A stretch of 64,000 nt of DNA from Megasphaera_A sueciensis (GTDB lineage: Bacteria > Bacillota > Negativicutes > Veillonellales > Megasphaeraceae): assembly GCF_050219315.1 (NCBI RefSeq), contig NZ_CP116939.1, positions 2,480,001 to 2,544,000 of the forward strand, read 5' to 3'. Below, one piece after another: positions 18,102-27,185 of the stretch (the first letter of the stretch is position 1; each line of letters begins with the position of its first letter). The position numbers and the translations under genes are program-made. Under the pieces are notes generated by a model. The model was not told the DNA's origin and searched no databases. It worked only from the letters and a program-made list of their open reading frames with translations.

Positions 18102-18722
18102 GTTAACCATCCCTTCTTTAGTTTGAATTTTTATCGATATACTAACAGCAGATTGTTGTATACTCTTTTTATGGAAAAATTTCTTATTAATGTGATGTTT
18201 TTCACATATAGCATCAAAAATAAAGTGGGTTTCCATATAACAATGATGCTATATTGCTGATTATATGTTGTTTTTACATTTTTTATATACTTTTAGGATA
18301 TAACTAGTTACATTCTAAACATTATCTATAAATAATGCAATGTTGATAATGTTGCATTCAATAAACAATCAACAATTTCTCTTTTATTCAACTTTGCATA
18401 TTGATATACTAATAAAGCAAACATACATAACTTAAAAATAAGCAAAGCATAGACGAGACGTAAATATTTTTTAAGATAGAGTGTTGAGATAAAGGCTTCA
18501 AATGAAAACACTACGACCGTACAGCAGGGCGACCATGGTGTATTGTACATTTCAACTTGTTCAGTGTGTCAGGCGGTAAAGCTGAAATTGCGGTTGTTTG
18601 CATGCTTTTTTAGTATTCATAAATAGCCTATATATTTTACATAGTGTGATACATTGGTAGAACAACATTATTTTTGATATTCATTATATGCCATATGTGG
18701 CAGAATGCGAGGTTAGCGTAAT
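18102..18722. other. Intergenic region upstream of etfBA
   Basis: 620 bp without a recognised gene. It holds an imperfect inverted repeat around 18333-18358 (AATGCAA...TTGCATT) that could be an operator or short hairpin. The etfB promoter is expected in the right part, but no clear -35/-10 pair stands out. The segment 18480-18620 is less AT-rich than the rest but gives no family match I know. Confidence 0.35.
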
Positions 18723-19526
18723 ATGGAAATATTGGTATGTGTAAAACAAGTACCAGACACGGCAGAAGTAAAAATCGATCCAGTGAAACATACCGTCATT
18801 CGTGCGGGTGTGCCTAACATCTTTAATCCGTTTGACCAGAATGCGTTGGAAGCAGCGCTGCAGCTAAAGGATGAACAGGGAGCTAAGGTAACGCTGCTCT
18901 CTATGGGGCCGCCGCAGGCTGTGGAAGTACTTCGTGAAGGACTGGCCATGGGAGCCGATGAAGCGTATTTGCTGACAGACAGAAAAGTCGGCGGTTCGGA
19001 TACCCTGGCAACCGGCTACTGCCTGGCACAGGCAGTTAGAAAAGTAGCGGAACTACAGGGGCTGGACCATTTCGACATAATTCTCTGCGGCAAGCAGGCT
19101 ATTGATGGAGATACAGCTCAGGTCGGTCCGCAGATAGCAGCGGAACTCGGTATTCCACAGATCACTTACGCAGCTCATATCGCAGTAGAAGGAGAAAAAG
19201 TAACGGTAAAACAGCAGAATGAAGAAGGGTATATCGTTACGGAAGCATCGTTCCCCGTTCTCATTACGGCTGTAAAAGAATTAAATGAACCGCGGTTCCC
19301 GACCATTCGCGGAACCATGAAGGCGAAACGCCGGGAAATACCAACCTTGTCGGCAGAGGATATCAAAGTAGACGAAAGCCGGATCGGCTTGAGCGGCTCG
19401 CCGACGAATGTCCGCAAAATCTTCACTCCGCCTCAGAGAACGCAGGGTCTTATTTTGAACAATGAAGATGTTGCTGTATCTGTTGCTACGTTGATGGAAA
19501 AATTAGCAGAACAGAAGATAATTTAA
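18723..19526 (+). CDS. etfB: Electron transfer flavoprotein, beta subunit
   Basis: 267-residue ETF small subunit; with EtfA it binds FAD and passes electrons between acyl-CoA dehydrogenases (and possibly NADH and ferredoxin) in the cytoplasm. Seen: MEILVCVKQVPDT start, the FNPFDQNALEAALQLKD helix, the DGDTAQVGPQIAAELGIPQ segment and the KELNEPRFPTIRGTMKAK family signature. Codon use is visibly more G/C-rich than in neighbouring genes (many atc, gac, ctg, ccg), shared with etfA. In Megasphaera this pair bifurcates with butyryl-CoA dehydrogenase; the same role is likely here with the gene at 24794. Confidence 0.95.
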   Translation: MEILVCVKQVPDTAEVKIDPVKHTVIRAGVPNIFNPFDQNALEAALQLKDEQGAKVTLLSMGPPQAVEVLREGLAMGADEAYLLTDRKVGGSDTLATGYCLAQAVRKVAELQGLDHFDIILCGKQAIDGDTAQVGPQIAAELGIPQITYAAHIAVEGEKVTVKQQNEEGYIVTEASFPVLITAVKELNEPRFPTIRGTMKAKRREIPTLSAEDIKVDESRIGLSGSPTNVRKIFTPPQRTQGLILNNEDVAVSVATLMEKLAEQKII

Positions 19527-19547
19527 TTCTAAGGAGGAAACGGGAAG

Positions 19548-20555
19548 ATGGATTTGGCTAATTACAAAGGCGTGTATGTCATCGCTGAACAATTTGAAGG
19601 CAAACTGCGCAATGTATCGTTGGAATTGTTAGGCCAGGGCAGGATATTGGCCGACAAAATCGGAGACGAAGTAGGGGCCGTCTTGATCGGCAGCAGGGTA
19701 ACCCCGCTGGCTCAGGAATTGATTGCCCACGGAGCGCATAAGGTATATGTGTATGACGACCCGAGACTGGAACAATACAATACGACGGCGTATGCGAAGG
19801 TATTGCAGCACTTCTTTGAAGAAGTAAAACCGAACGTATTTCTGGTAGGGGCGACGAATATCGGACGGGATTTAGGACCGCGCGTAGCCAATGTATTAAA
19901 GACCGGTCTGACAGCAGACTGCACGGGACTGGATGTGGATGACGACGGAAAGACGATCGTATGGACGCGTCCGGCACTGGGCGGGAATATCATGGCAGAA
20001 ATCGTATGCCGTGAAAATCGGCCGCAGATGGGTACGGTTCGACCGAATGTATTTAAGAAACCGGCAGCCGACGCATCCGCGACGGGCGAAATCATCAACA
20101 TGAAGGCGGAACTGAGTGATGGCGACTTCATGACGAAGTTCGTAGAACTGATTAAAATGGGCGGCGGCGGCGTCAAGATAGAAGAAGCCGACGTTATCAT
20201 ATCCGGCGGCCGAGGAATGAACGGCTCGGAACCGTTCGAAGGAATGCTGAAGGAACTGGCGACCTTGCTGGGAGGAGCCGTAGGAGCTTCCCGTGCTGCG
20301 GTAGATGCCGGCTGGATAGATGCACTGCATCAGGTAGGACAGACTGGAAAGACTGTAGGCCCGAAGATTTATGTGGCTTGCGGGATATCCGGGGCGATCC
20401 AGCATTTAGCGGGTATGACAGGATCGGACTGCATCATCGCGATCAACAAAGATCCGGATGCTCCTATCTTCCAGGTTTGCGACTATGGTATCGTAGGAGA
20501 TGCGTTTGAAGTAGTTCCTAAGATCACAGAAGCGATCAAAAAACTTAAAGGTTGA
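19548..20555 (+). CDS. etfA: Electron transfer flavoprotein, alpha subunit
   Basis: 335-residue ETF large subunit, 21 bp after etfB with AAGGAGG. The C-terminal FAD domain is intact: GGRGMNGSEPFEGMLKELA, then AVGASRAAVDAGW, the VGQTGKTVGPKIYVACGISG signature and NKDPDAPIF. There is no extra ferredoxin domain at the N-terminus. It shares the G+C-rich codon pattern of etfB, suggesting high expression or separate ancestry. It is followed by a compact terminator. Confidence 0.95.
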   Translation: MDLANYKGVYVIAEQFEGKLRNVSLELLGQGRILADKIGDEVGAVLIGSRVTPLAQELIAHGAHKVYVYDDPRLEQYNTTAYAKVLQHFFEEVKPNVFLVGATNIGRDLGPRVANVLKTGLTADCTGLDVDDDGKTIVWTRPALGGNIMAEIVCRENRPQMGTVRPNVFKKPAADASATGEIINMKAELSDGDFMTKFVELIKMGGGGVKIEEADVIISGGRGMNGSEPFEGMLKELATLLGGAVGASRAAVDAGWIDALHQVGQTGKTVGPKIYVACGISGAIQHLAGMTGSDCIIAINKDPDAPIFQVCDYGIVGDAFEVVPKITEAIKKLKG

Positions 20556-20605
20556 TAGAAAATTTTTTTAGATATTGTAGTATAGTAATAGAGTTATATT
20601 ATTTT

Positions 20606-20630
20606 AGAGGCCCTTCGGGGCCTCTTTTTA
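20606..20630 (+). terminator. Terminator after etfA
   Basis: AGAGGCCC (20606-20613), loop TTCG, GGGCCTCT (20618-20625), then a T run. A textbook hairpin with a stable UUCG-type tetraloop. Confidence 0.92.
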
Positions 20631-20701
20631 TTGTCGTATTGAAAACCATACGCTGTGCGTATGGTTCTAAAAGCTTATAGCTATAGGTAGAAAAAGCAAA
20701 A

Positions 20702-20755
20702 CCTCCTTTGCTATACTAAGCACAGGTTCGCCAACCGTACTTAGAGCAAAGGAGG
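20702..20755 (+). promoter_or_regulatory. Hairpin hiding the tnpA ribosome-binding site
   Basis: CCTCCTTTGCT (20702-20712) is exactly complementary to AGCAAAGGAGG (20745-20755), which is the tnpA Shine-Dalgarno. An inner stem CTAAG/CTTAG (20716-20720/20740-20744) and GGTT/AACC continue the fold. This leader would occlude translation, the known mechanism that keeps IS200 transposase low. Confidence 0.85.
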
Positions 20756-20758
20756 AAA

Positions 20759-21229
20759 ATGCTATCCATGGACACTTTAAGTTTAGCACATACAAAATGG
20801 AGATGTAAATATCATCTTGTGTTTGCACCCAAGTACCGTAGACAATTGATTTACGGGAAATTAAAAAAAGATATTGGAAAAATTTTACGGGAATTATGTA
20901 GCCGGAAAGATGTAGAAATACTGGAAGCTAATGCGTGTAGGGATCATATACATATGTTAGTGAGTATTCCACCTAAGTTGTCCGTATCTGCGTTTGTGGG
21001 ATATTTGAAAGGAAAAAGCTCTCTAATCATTTTCGAAAGACATGGACAATTAAAATATCGATACGGAAACAGAAAATTTTGGTGTAAAGGATACTACGTT
21101 GATACAGTGGGAAGAAATCAGAAGGTAATAGCACAATATATCCGAGAACAGTTACAGGAAGATATGGTGTGTGACCAAATGACACTGAAAGAACTGGTAG
21201 ATCCATTCACGGGGAATCCCTATAAATAA
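20759..21229 (+). CDS. tnpA: IS200/IS605 family transposase TnpA
   Basis: 156-residue Y1 HUH single-strand transposase. Seen: KYHLVFAPKYRR near the N-terminus, the metal-binding DHIHML (H63, H65) and the nucleophile region KGYYVDTVGRN (Tyr112/113). Full length and apparently intact. ATG 20759 is 3 nt from AAGGAGG; ATG 20768 is the alternative. Expression is restrained by the leader hairpin. Confidence 0.93.
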   Translation: MLSMDTLSLAHTKWRCKYHLVFAPKYRRQLIYGKLKKDIGKILRELCSRKDVEILEANACRDHIHMLVSIPPKLSVSAFVGYLKGKSSLIIFERHGQLKYRYGNRKFWCKGYYVDTVGRNQKVIAQYIREQLQEDMVCDQMTLKELVDPFTGNPYK

Positions 21230-21552
21230 GAAGCGCCCCTCGGAGAGGGGCAGCAGGTAAGTGTAGTGCGGTTGGTGGATTTTCCATAGGCCCTTGCGGC
21301 CTAGGCAGGTAATAAGGCTTCTAGCCGCAGAGCAAACTACCTGTTATACAGGTAGTTTTGATTAGCCTGTTTTTCGATTTAAATAATGGTATTTTTATAA
21401 AATCAATATAAGTCAACTTTTTTTTCAACGTATTGTTGCAAAAAAAAGTATTCGATTTGCATTTTTATAACAAAATAATAATCAATATAAGACAAATTTT
21501 TCCTATGTATTTAATCTATAATTTCAGATACTATTTATAGTAACAACAAACG

Positions 21553-21621
21553 AAGTATGCATACTTGTTTTTATTTATTGACTTAATAAATTGTGTATTT
21601 ATTATTGTGTATTTATTAAGT
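21553..21621 (+). promoter_or_regulatory. Promoter and operator-like repeats upstream of the GntP permease gene
   Basis: TTGACT (21578-21583), 16 bp, TATTAT (21600-21605). Around it are a perfect palindrome AAGTATGCATACTT (21553-21566), an exact 14-bp tandem repeat TTGTGTATTTATTA (21591-21604 and 21605-21618) and an inverted pair ACTTAATAAA/TTTATTAAGT (21581-21590/21612-21621) that brackets the -10. Such dense symmetry over a promoter suggests regulator binding. Further upstream ATCAATATAAG recurs at 21402 and 21481. Confidence 0.55.
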
Positions 21622-21696
21622 TAGAAAAGGAGGAAAATAATCGTTCATTTTTATATAAGTTACAGATATAAATATAAAGGAGGAATTTCATAAATT

Positions 21697-23103
21697 ATGT
21701 TCACGGCAATTGCGATAGGAAGCATTATCCTGAGTTTGTTTTTATTAGTAACATTTGCTTACCGGGGGTTTTCGGTAATTTTGTTTGCGCCAATCTTTGC
21801 GATGTTTGCGGCAGGATTGTCAGGCATTAATATTTTACCAGGATATACGGAATTATTTATGCCGAAAGCAGTTACGTATATCAAAGCTTTTTTTCCTATA
21901 TTTTTACTGGGTGCTGTATTTGGGAAAGTTATGGAAGATACGGGAATGGCGCGAAGTATTGCACTTAAAGTTATTCGCTGTATAGGGGAAAAGAGAGCCA
22001 TAGCTGCAGTTGCGCTGGCATGTATGATTTTGACATACGGTGGCATATCCATGTTTGTGTGTGTATTTGCCATTTATCCGTTTGCGGCAGCTCTGTATAA
22101 AGAAGCAAATATTCCTAAACGACTTATTCCGGCTACATTGGTCTTGGGAGTATTTACCGCAACCATGGATTGGCTTCCGGGTACACCACAGATTCAGAAT
22201 ATTATTCCGACGATATATCTTGGAACAACGACGTATTCTGCACCTATATTAGGAACTATCGGAGCCATTATACTGGTGGCAATTTCTTATATATATTTAG
22301 AATGGCGTGTTAAAGTGGCTAAAGACAGAAATGAAGGATATGGACAGCATACTATAAATGAAACGGTAATTGATGATACGATTCCATTACCGAAGTGGTA
22401 CTTTTCTATCATACCATTACTTGTAGTTTTGGTTGTTAATTTTGGACTGTCTATGTATTCGTGGAATCCGGATTTAATTGTACCGTTCCAAAAAATGGGT
22501 ATTCCGCTGGTAGCTAAATCTGTCCAGAATGTTATTTCTATTTGGGCATTGGTTGTTGGATTATTGGCAGGAATCATTGTAGCTTGTATCAGCGGACGTA
22601 AATTTATCTCTAAGGACGGTGGTCTTCAAGCTGCATTAAATGCTGGAGCTATTGGATCGCTGCTTGCTATTATGAATACGGCTTCTGAAGTTGGGTACGG
22701 AAATGTTATAGCTTCTCTGCCAGGATTTACAGATATTGCTAATTTTTTATTGGGAATTGCACAAGGAGCACCGCTTTTAAATGCGGCTATTATGGTAAAC
22801 ATCCTGGCAGGTGTTACAGGATCTGCTTCTGGTGGATTAAGTATTGCCTTGGAACTTTTTGGACATCATTGGTTGGAACTGACGGCCGCCGCCGGAATTC
22901 CTCCCGAAGTTTTACATCGCATTGTAGCCGCCGCATCCGGTGGATTGGATAGTTTGCCGCATAACGGTGCAGTTATCACGATTTTGGCTGTTTGCGGATT
23001 GACACATCGTGAGTCTTATAAGGATATGTTTGCAATTACGATATTTAAGGTTCTGGTAGCGTTTTTCATGGTTGGTGTGTATATGTTGACCGGTATTGTA
23101 TAA
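21697..23103 (+). CDS. GntP-family permease (short-chain hydroxyacid/carboxylate importer)
   Basis: 468-residue inner-membrane transporter with about 12 hydrophobic spans and no signal peptide. Family features: FLLGAVFGKVMEDTGMARSIA (about 69-89), YGGISMFVCVFAIYPFA, GVTGSASGGLSIALELFG near 370 and HRIVAAASGGLDSLPHNGAV near 405. GntP members carry gluconate, 3-hydroxybutyrate or related acids. Propionate CoA-transferase follows 44 bp later, so the cargo is probably a short acid to be activated with CoA, such as lactate, 3-hydroxybutyrate or crotonate. AAAGGAGG precedes the ATG. Confidence 0.88.
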   Translation: MFTAIAIGSIILSLFLLVTFAYRGFSVILFAPIFAMFAAGLSGINILPGYTELFMPKAVTYIKAFFPIFLLGAVFGKVMEDTGMARSIALKVIRCIGEKRAIAAVALACMILTYGGISMFVCVFAIYPFAAALYKEANIPKRLIPATLVLGVFTATMDWLPGTPQIQNIIPTIYLGTTTYSAPILGTIGAIILVAISYIYLEWRVKVAKDRNEGYGQHTINETVIDDTIPLPKWYFSIIPLLVVLVVNFGLSMYSWNPDLIVPFQKMGIPLVAKSVQNVISIWALVVGLLAGIIVACISGRKFISKDGGLQAALNAGAIGSLLAIMNTASEVGYGNVIASLPGFTDIANFLLGIAQGAPLLNAAIMVNILAGVTGSASGGLSIALELFGHHWLELTAAAGIPPEVLHRIVAAASGGLDSLPHNGAVITILAVCGLTHRESYKDMFAITIFKVLVAFFMVGVYMLTGIV

Positions 23104-23147
23104 AAAATATATATACAAGCATAACTAAATTAAAGAGGTGCTTACAA

Positions 23148-24695
23148 ATGAAATGTATTAGTGCAGAAGAGGTAACAAAGTGTATTCCCAATGGAGCAAC
23201 TATCGGTATTGGAACGTTTGTAGGTTGTAATATTGCGGAAGATGTATTGTGTGCTATGGAAACTCAATTCTTATCAGAAGGATTTCCTCGTGATCTTACC
23301 GTAGTACATTGTGCCGGCATGGGAGACGGAAAAAATGCGGGAGGTAATAGATTCGCTCACGAAGGAATGTTAAAGCGAATTGTAGCCGGTCATTTCAATA
23401 TGGCTCCCAATTTAGGGAAACTAATGCTTGATAATAAACTAGAAGCTTATAATTTCCCCCAGGGGACGCTGACACAGTGGTTTCGCAGTATTTCCGGGAA
23501 AAAACCGGGTATTATTACAAAAGTCGGATTAGGGACTTTTGTGGATCCTCGTGTTGAAGGGGGGAAAGTCAATGCAGCAACGAGTGAGGATTTGGTAGAG
23601 GTTATTAAACTCAATGGAGAAGAATGGTTGTGGTACAAACCGTTTCCTATTGATGTGGCGATTGTAAGAGGTACATCTGCTGATACAAAAGGGAATATAT
23701 CGATTGAACATGAAGCTGTCAAGTTGGAAAATCTGTCGATTGCATTGGCAGCTAAAGCTTCTGGTGGGATCGTTATTGTACAGGTAGAACGGATAGTGGA
23801 AAGCGGGAATATTAAACCAATGGATGTTGTCATTCCCGGTATTGATGTTGATTATGTCGTTGTAGCAGCTGATAAAGCAAAACATGAACAAAGCTATGGA
23901 AATGCGTATAATCCGGCTTATTCCGGAGAGATTCGCATCCCGTTAGACAGTATTGCGCCGATGAAACTGGATCAGCGTAAAGTAATTGCGCGCCGGGCAG
24001 CCATGGAATTGGTTCCCAATGCGAAAGTAAACTTGGGCATTGGTATTCCCGAAGGTGTGGCAAGTGTTGCGAATGAAGAAGGTATCGGAGATACGATGAC
24101 ACTAACAGCTGAAGCGGGAACTATTGGTGGTGTTCCGGCCGGCGGTCTTGATTTTGGAGCTTCTACCAATCCGGAAGCAATTATTGATCAGCCGTACCAG
24201 TTTGATTTCTATGATGGTGGCGGACTTGATGTTGCATTCTTGGGATTAGCCGAAACAGATAGAGAAGGCAATATCAATGTAAGTAAATTTACGGGTCGCA
24301 TGGCGGGTTGTGGCGGTTTTATCAATATAACACAAAACACCAAAAAAGTGATTTTCTGTGGCACTTTCACGGCGGGAGGCCTGAAAGTAAAAGTCAGTAA
24401 TGGTACGTTAACTATTTTGACAGAAGGAAAATTCAATAAATTTTTAAAGAAAGTAGGACAGGTTACCTTTAGTGGAGCTTATGCCCAGCAACACCATCAA
24501 CAGGTTTTATATATTACAGAACGTGCTGTATTTGAATTAGGAGAACAAGGACTTATCCTAACTGAGATTGCCCCCGGAGTCAATCTTGAAACGGATATCT
24601 TGGCGCATATGGATTTTAAACCGATTATTTCATCCAGCTTAAAACAGATGGATGCTCGCATTTTTAAAGATGAGTTAATGGGACTTACACTATAA
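23148..24695 (+). CDS. pct: Propionate CoA-transferase (acetate/short-chain acid CoA-transferase)
   Basis: 515-residue single-chain family I CoA-transferase with both halves fused, the size of the Megasphaera/Anaerotignum enzyme. Seen: NGATIGIGTFVGCNIAED near the start, VGLGTFVDPRVEGGKVN, the second-half VNLGIGIPEGVASVANEEG and the catalytic Glu322 in LTAEAGTIGGVPAGG. It moves CoA from acetyl- or propionyl-CoA to lactate and related acids, the first step of the acrylate pathway, although lactyl-CoA dehydratase is not in this window. Its genomic partners point to 3-hydroxybutyrate/crotonate as alternatives. Confidence 0.9.
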   Translation: MKCISAEEVTKCIPNGATIGIGTFVGCNIAEDVLCAMETQFLSEGFPRDLTVVHCAGMGDGKNAGGNRFAHEGMLKRIVAGHFNMAPNLGKLMLDNKLEAYNFPQGTLTQWFRSISGKKPGIITKVGLGTFVDPRVEGGKVNAATSEDLVEVIKLNGEEWLWYKPFPIDVAIVRGTSADTKGNISIEHEAVKLENLSIALAAKASGGIVIVQVERIVESGNIKPMDVVIPGIDVDYVVVAADKAKHEQSYGNAYNPAYSGEIRIPLDSIAPMKLDQRKVIARRAAMELVPNAKVNLGIGIPEGVASVANEEGIGDTMTLTAEAGTIGGVPAGGLDFGASTNPEAIIDQPYQFDFYDGGGLDVAFLGLAETDREGNINVSKFTGRMAGCGGFINITQNTKKVIFCGTFTAGGLKVKVSNGTLTILTEGKFNKFLKKVGQVTFSGAYAQQHHQQVLYITERAVFELGEQGLILTEIAPGVNLETDILAHMDFKPIISSSLKQMDARIFKDELMGLTL

Positions 24696-24793
24696 ACCAC
24701 AGTGGTTGTCAGGCGCTGTATCGTTTTACAACATAAGAAACTAGCGCTGTTATATATATATTTATTGTATATTTTTAGGAGGATGATGTAATT

Positions 24794-25933
24794 ATGGAAT
24801 TTAAAGAAACAGAAGCAATGAAAGATATTCGCAAGCTGGCGAGAGATTTTGCTGAAAAAAAATTACTCCCAACTGTTAAAGAGCGAGATGAAAATGAAAT
24901 ATTTGATAGAGAAATTTTTAATCAAATGGGAAAATTGGGATTGATGGGGATTCCCTATGCGGAAAAATATAATGGTTGCGGTTTGGATTTTATTAATTTT
25001 GCTATTGCATGTGAAGAAATTTCTCGCATTGATCCTTCTACCGGTATTGGATTTGAAGTACATACTTCGCTTTGCTCATGGCCCATTAATACATATGGTA
25101 CAGAAGAACAGAAAAAAAAGTATTTGTCTAAACTGACAACAGGAGAATGGTTGGGAGCATTTGGCCTGACAGAACCTAATGCCGGTACGGATGCATTGAA
25201 TGGGGCAACTACCGCTGTAAAGCAAGGTGATGAATATGTATTAAATGGAACAAAAATATTTAATACTAACGGAGGAGAAGCTGAGGTTGAAATCATTTTT
25301 GCAACTACCGATAAAACTCAAAAATCAAAAGGCATGAGTGCGTTTATTGTAGAAAAAGGAACACCTGGTTTGAGCTTTGGTAAAAAAGAAATAAAGATGG
25401 GGATTCGTGCATCCGTACAACGTGAAGTTATTTTACAAGATGTACATGTACCTGCGGCTAATCTGCTGGGAAAAGAAGGCGAAGGTTTTAAAATTGCAAT
25501 GCAAACACTAGACGGTGGCCGTGTTGGTGTAGCAGCCCAGTCTTTAGGAATTGCTGAAGGAGCTTTTGAACATGCGGTAAAGTATTCGAAAGAACGTGTA
25601 CAGTTTGGTAGACCTATTTCAAAGCAACAGGCGATTTCTTTTCGACTTGCTGATATGAAACTTAAGATTGAAGCAGCACGCTGGTTAGTCTATAAAGCAG
25701 CCTATGATATGTCGAATAATATTCCTTATAGTGTTTCTGCGGCAATGGCAAAAAAATTTGCTTCAGATATTGCCATGGAAGTTACCACAGATGCGGTACA
25801 GATATTCGGTGGATACGGCTTTACCAGAGAATACCCAGTGGAACGCTATATGCGCGATGCTAAAATAACTCAAATTTATGAAGGTACGAATGAAGTACAG
25901 CAAATGGTTATTTCTGGCTCCATTCTCCGCTGA
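24794..25933 (+). CDS. Short-chain acyl-CoA dehydrogenase (butyryl-CoA dehydrogenase type)
   Basis: 379-residue FAD enzyme reducing crotonyl-CoA or oxidising butyryl-CoA, with EtfAB as electron partner. Seen: IDPSTGIGFEVHTSL, GAFGLTEPNAGTDALN (FAD/substrate loop), ERVQFGRPISKQQ, FGGYGFTREYPVERYMRDA and the catalytic base Glu363 in QIYEGTNEVQ. AGGAGG is upstream of ATG. It lies between pct and crotonase, about 100 bp from each. It could also act as acryloyl-CoA or glutaryl-type reductase; the short-chain class is safe, the exact acyl chain is not. Confidence 0.92.
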   Translation: MEFKETEAMKDIRKLARDFAEKKLLPTVKERDENEIFDREIFNQMGKLGLMGIPYAEKYNGCGLDFINFAIACEEISRIDPSTGIGFEVHTSLCSWPINTYGTEEQKKKYLSKLTTGEWLGAFGLTEPNAGTDALNGATTAVKQGDEYVLNGTKIFNTNGGEAEVEIIFATTDKTQKSKGMSAFIVEKGTPGLSFGKKEIKMGIRASVQREVILQDVHVPAANLLGKEGEGFKIAMQTLDGGRVGVAAQSLGIAEGAFEHAVKYSKERVQFGRPISKQQAISFRLADMKLKIEAARWLVYKAAYDMSNNIPYSVSAAMAKKFASDIAMEVTTDAVQIFGGYGFTREYPVERYMRDAKITQIYEGTNEVQQMVISGSILR

Positions 25934-26043
25934 ATATAGCAGATAATAATAAACCGCAGCATATATGCATTTGGATAAAAAATATTGAGATAGTGATATT
26001 GTGAAATTATTGTTTTTGAATATAAAAAAAGGATGTGTTTACT

Positions 26044-26826
26044 ATGAGTTATGAAAATCTTTTGATAGAAAAGGAAAATGGTACGGCTGTTGTTACGATT
26101 AATAGGCCTAAAGCCTTAAATGCGTTGAATGAAGCGACTGTCCGTGAGTTGGATAAAATGATTGATGAAATGGAAGCAGATCAAGATGTGGCGGTCCTTA
26201 TTATTACCGGCAGTGGACAAAAATCTTTTGTAGCCGGGGCAGACATTGTTGAAATGAAAGATAAAAATGCCATAGAAGGTAGAGATTGGGGTATTTTGGC
26301 ACAGGGCGTATTTAATAAACTTGAAAATATGAAGAAACCCGTTATTGCAGCTGTTAATGGATATGCACTTGGCGGTGGCAATGAATTGCAGATGGCCTGC
26401 GATATTCGTATTGCAGCAGATACTGCTAAATTCGGCCAACCCGAAGTAACCTTGGGAATTACGCCGGGATTTGGCGGAACGCAGCGGCTGCCTCGTTTAG
26501 TCAGTAAAGGAATGGCAAAGAAGTTATTATTTACTGGAACAATGATTGATGCTGCTGAAGCATATCGTATTGGATTAGTAGATGAAATTGTTTCTGCAGA
26601 CCAGTTAATGGATGAAGCTAAAAAAATGGCTGCAAAAATTCAATCTGTTGCACCGTTAGCAGTACAATTCTGCAAATCGGCCGTTAATCGTGGCATAAAT
26701 ATGGACCTGCAATCCGGTATTCAATATGAAGATGAAGTGTGGGGATTATGTTTCGCAACAGACGATCAAAAAGAAGGCATGAAGGCATTTGTTGAAAAAA
26801 GAAAAGCTAAGTTTAGCGGTAAGTAG
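26044..26826 (+). CDS. crt: Enoyl-CoA hydratase (crotonase)
   Basis: 260 residues. It hydrates crotonyl-CoA to 3-hydroxybutyryl-CoA. Both catalytic glutamates are present: one in GGGNELQMACDI and one in FGQPEVTLGITPGFGG. The oxyanion loop is FVAGADI. GTG 26035 is a possible earlier start, but ATG 26044 gives the usual MSYENLL N-terminus. It ends the GntP-pct-acd-crt set and is followed by a hairpin. Contrast with the related protein at 14227, which has lost these residues. Confidence 0.92.
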   Translation: MSYENLLIEKENGTAVVTINRPKALNALNEATVRELDKMIDEMEADQDVAVLIITGSGQKSFVAGADIVEMKDKNAIEGRDWGILAQGVFNKLENMKKPVIAAVNGYALGGGNELQMACDIRIAADTAKFGQPEVTLGITPGFGGTQRLPRLVSKGMAKKLLFTGTMIDAAEAYRIGLVDEIVSADQLMDEAKKMAAKIQSVAPLAVQFCKSAVNRGINMDLQSGIQYEDEVWGLCFATDDQKEGMKAFVEKRKAKFSGK

Positions 26827-26914
26827 TGCATAAACAATTTTAAGATATCAGTATTTTACCAAATGCAATTAGATATGTGAACTTTAAATGAGATTATAAG
26901 AAAATAAGTTTGAG

Positions 26915-26958
26915 AAATGTTGAGTTCTAATATATTTTTATTAGGACTCAACATTTAT
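26915..26958 (+). terminator. Hairpin after crotonase gene
   Basis: Arms 26915-26932 and 26939-26956 pair over 18 bp with one G-U. The T tract is weak. The rest of 26827-27185 is AT-rich and shows no gene. Confidence 0.6.
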
Positions 26959-27185
26959 TGCTGAAATTAATATAATTTTACAGCGGTATTAATTTCTTTT
27001 TTGGAAAGTAGTAAAAATATTTCTTCTTATCGTGATAAAATATATGTGTTGTACTGTATTTGAATAAAGTAAGATTTGTAATTATTGATAGCAAAAATTA
27101 TTAGTAATGATGCATAATATAAATTAGGTAAATTATAAAATATTAGAACATATTGAGTTGACAAAAAATGAGGTGTATGATTTCA

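Larger units (their letters stand above)
20643..21360 (+). mobile_element. IS200/IS605-family insertion sequence (IS200 type, tnpA only)
   Basis: The element consists of a left hairpin (20643-20665, AACCATACGC with GCGTATGGTT), a structured leader, tnpA, and right-side hairpins (21235-21251 and 21334-21358, AAACTACCTG with CAGGTAGTTT). There are no terminal inverted repeats, as expected for this family. Exact ends are uncertain because IS200 elements give no target duplication; I place them around the outermost hairpins. No tnpB accessory gene is present. It lies between etfA and the GntP gene. Confidence 0.8.

Noticed and set aside
19712..20405. Long - strand open frames inside etfA (162 and 169 residues)
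   Set aside because: They lie antisense to a clear, G+C-rich etfA gene; the codon bias opens the opposite frames. No ribosome site and no family resemblance.
23447..23891. Two - strand frames of 120-128 residues within pct
   Set aside because: Shadows of the CoA-transferase gene; no start signal and low-complexity composition.
24794..25933. Calling the acyl-CoA dehydrogenase acryloyl-CoA reductase because of the neighbouring pct
   Set aside because: Sequence supports only the short-chain class; without lactyl-CoA dehydratase nearby the narrower name is not justified.
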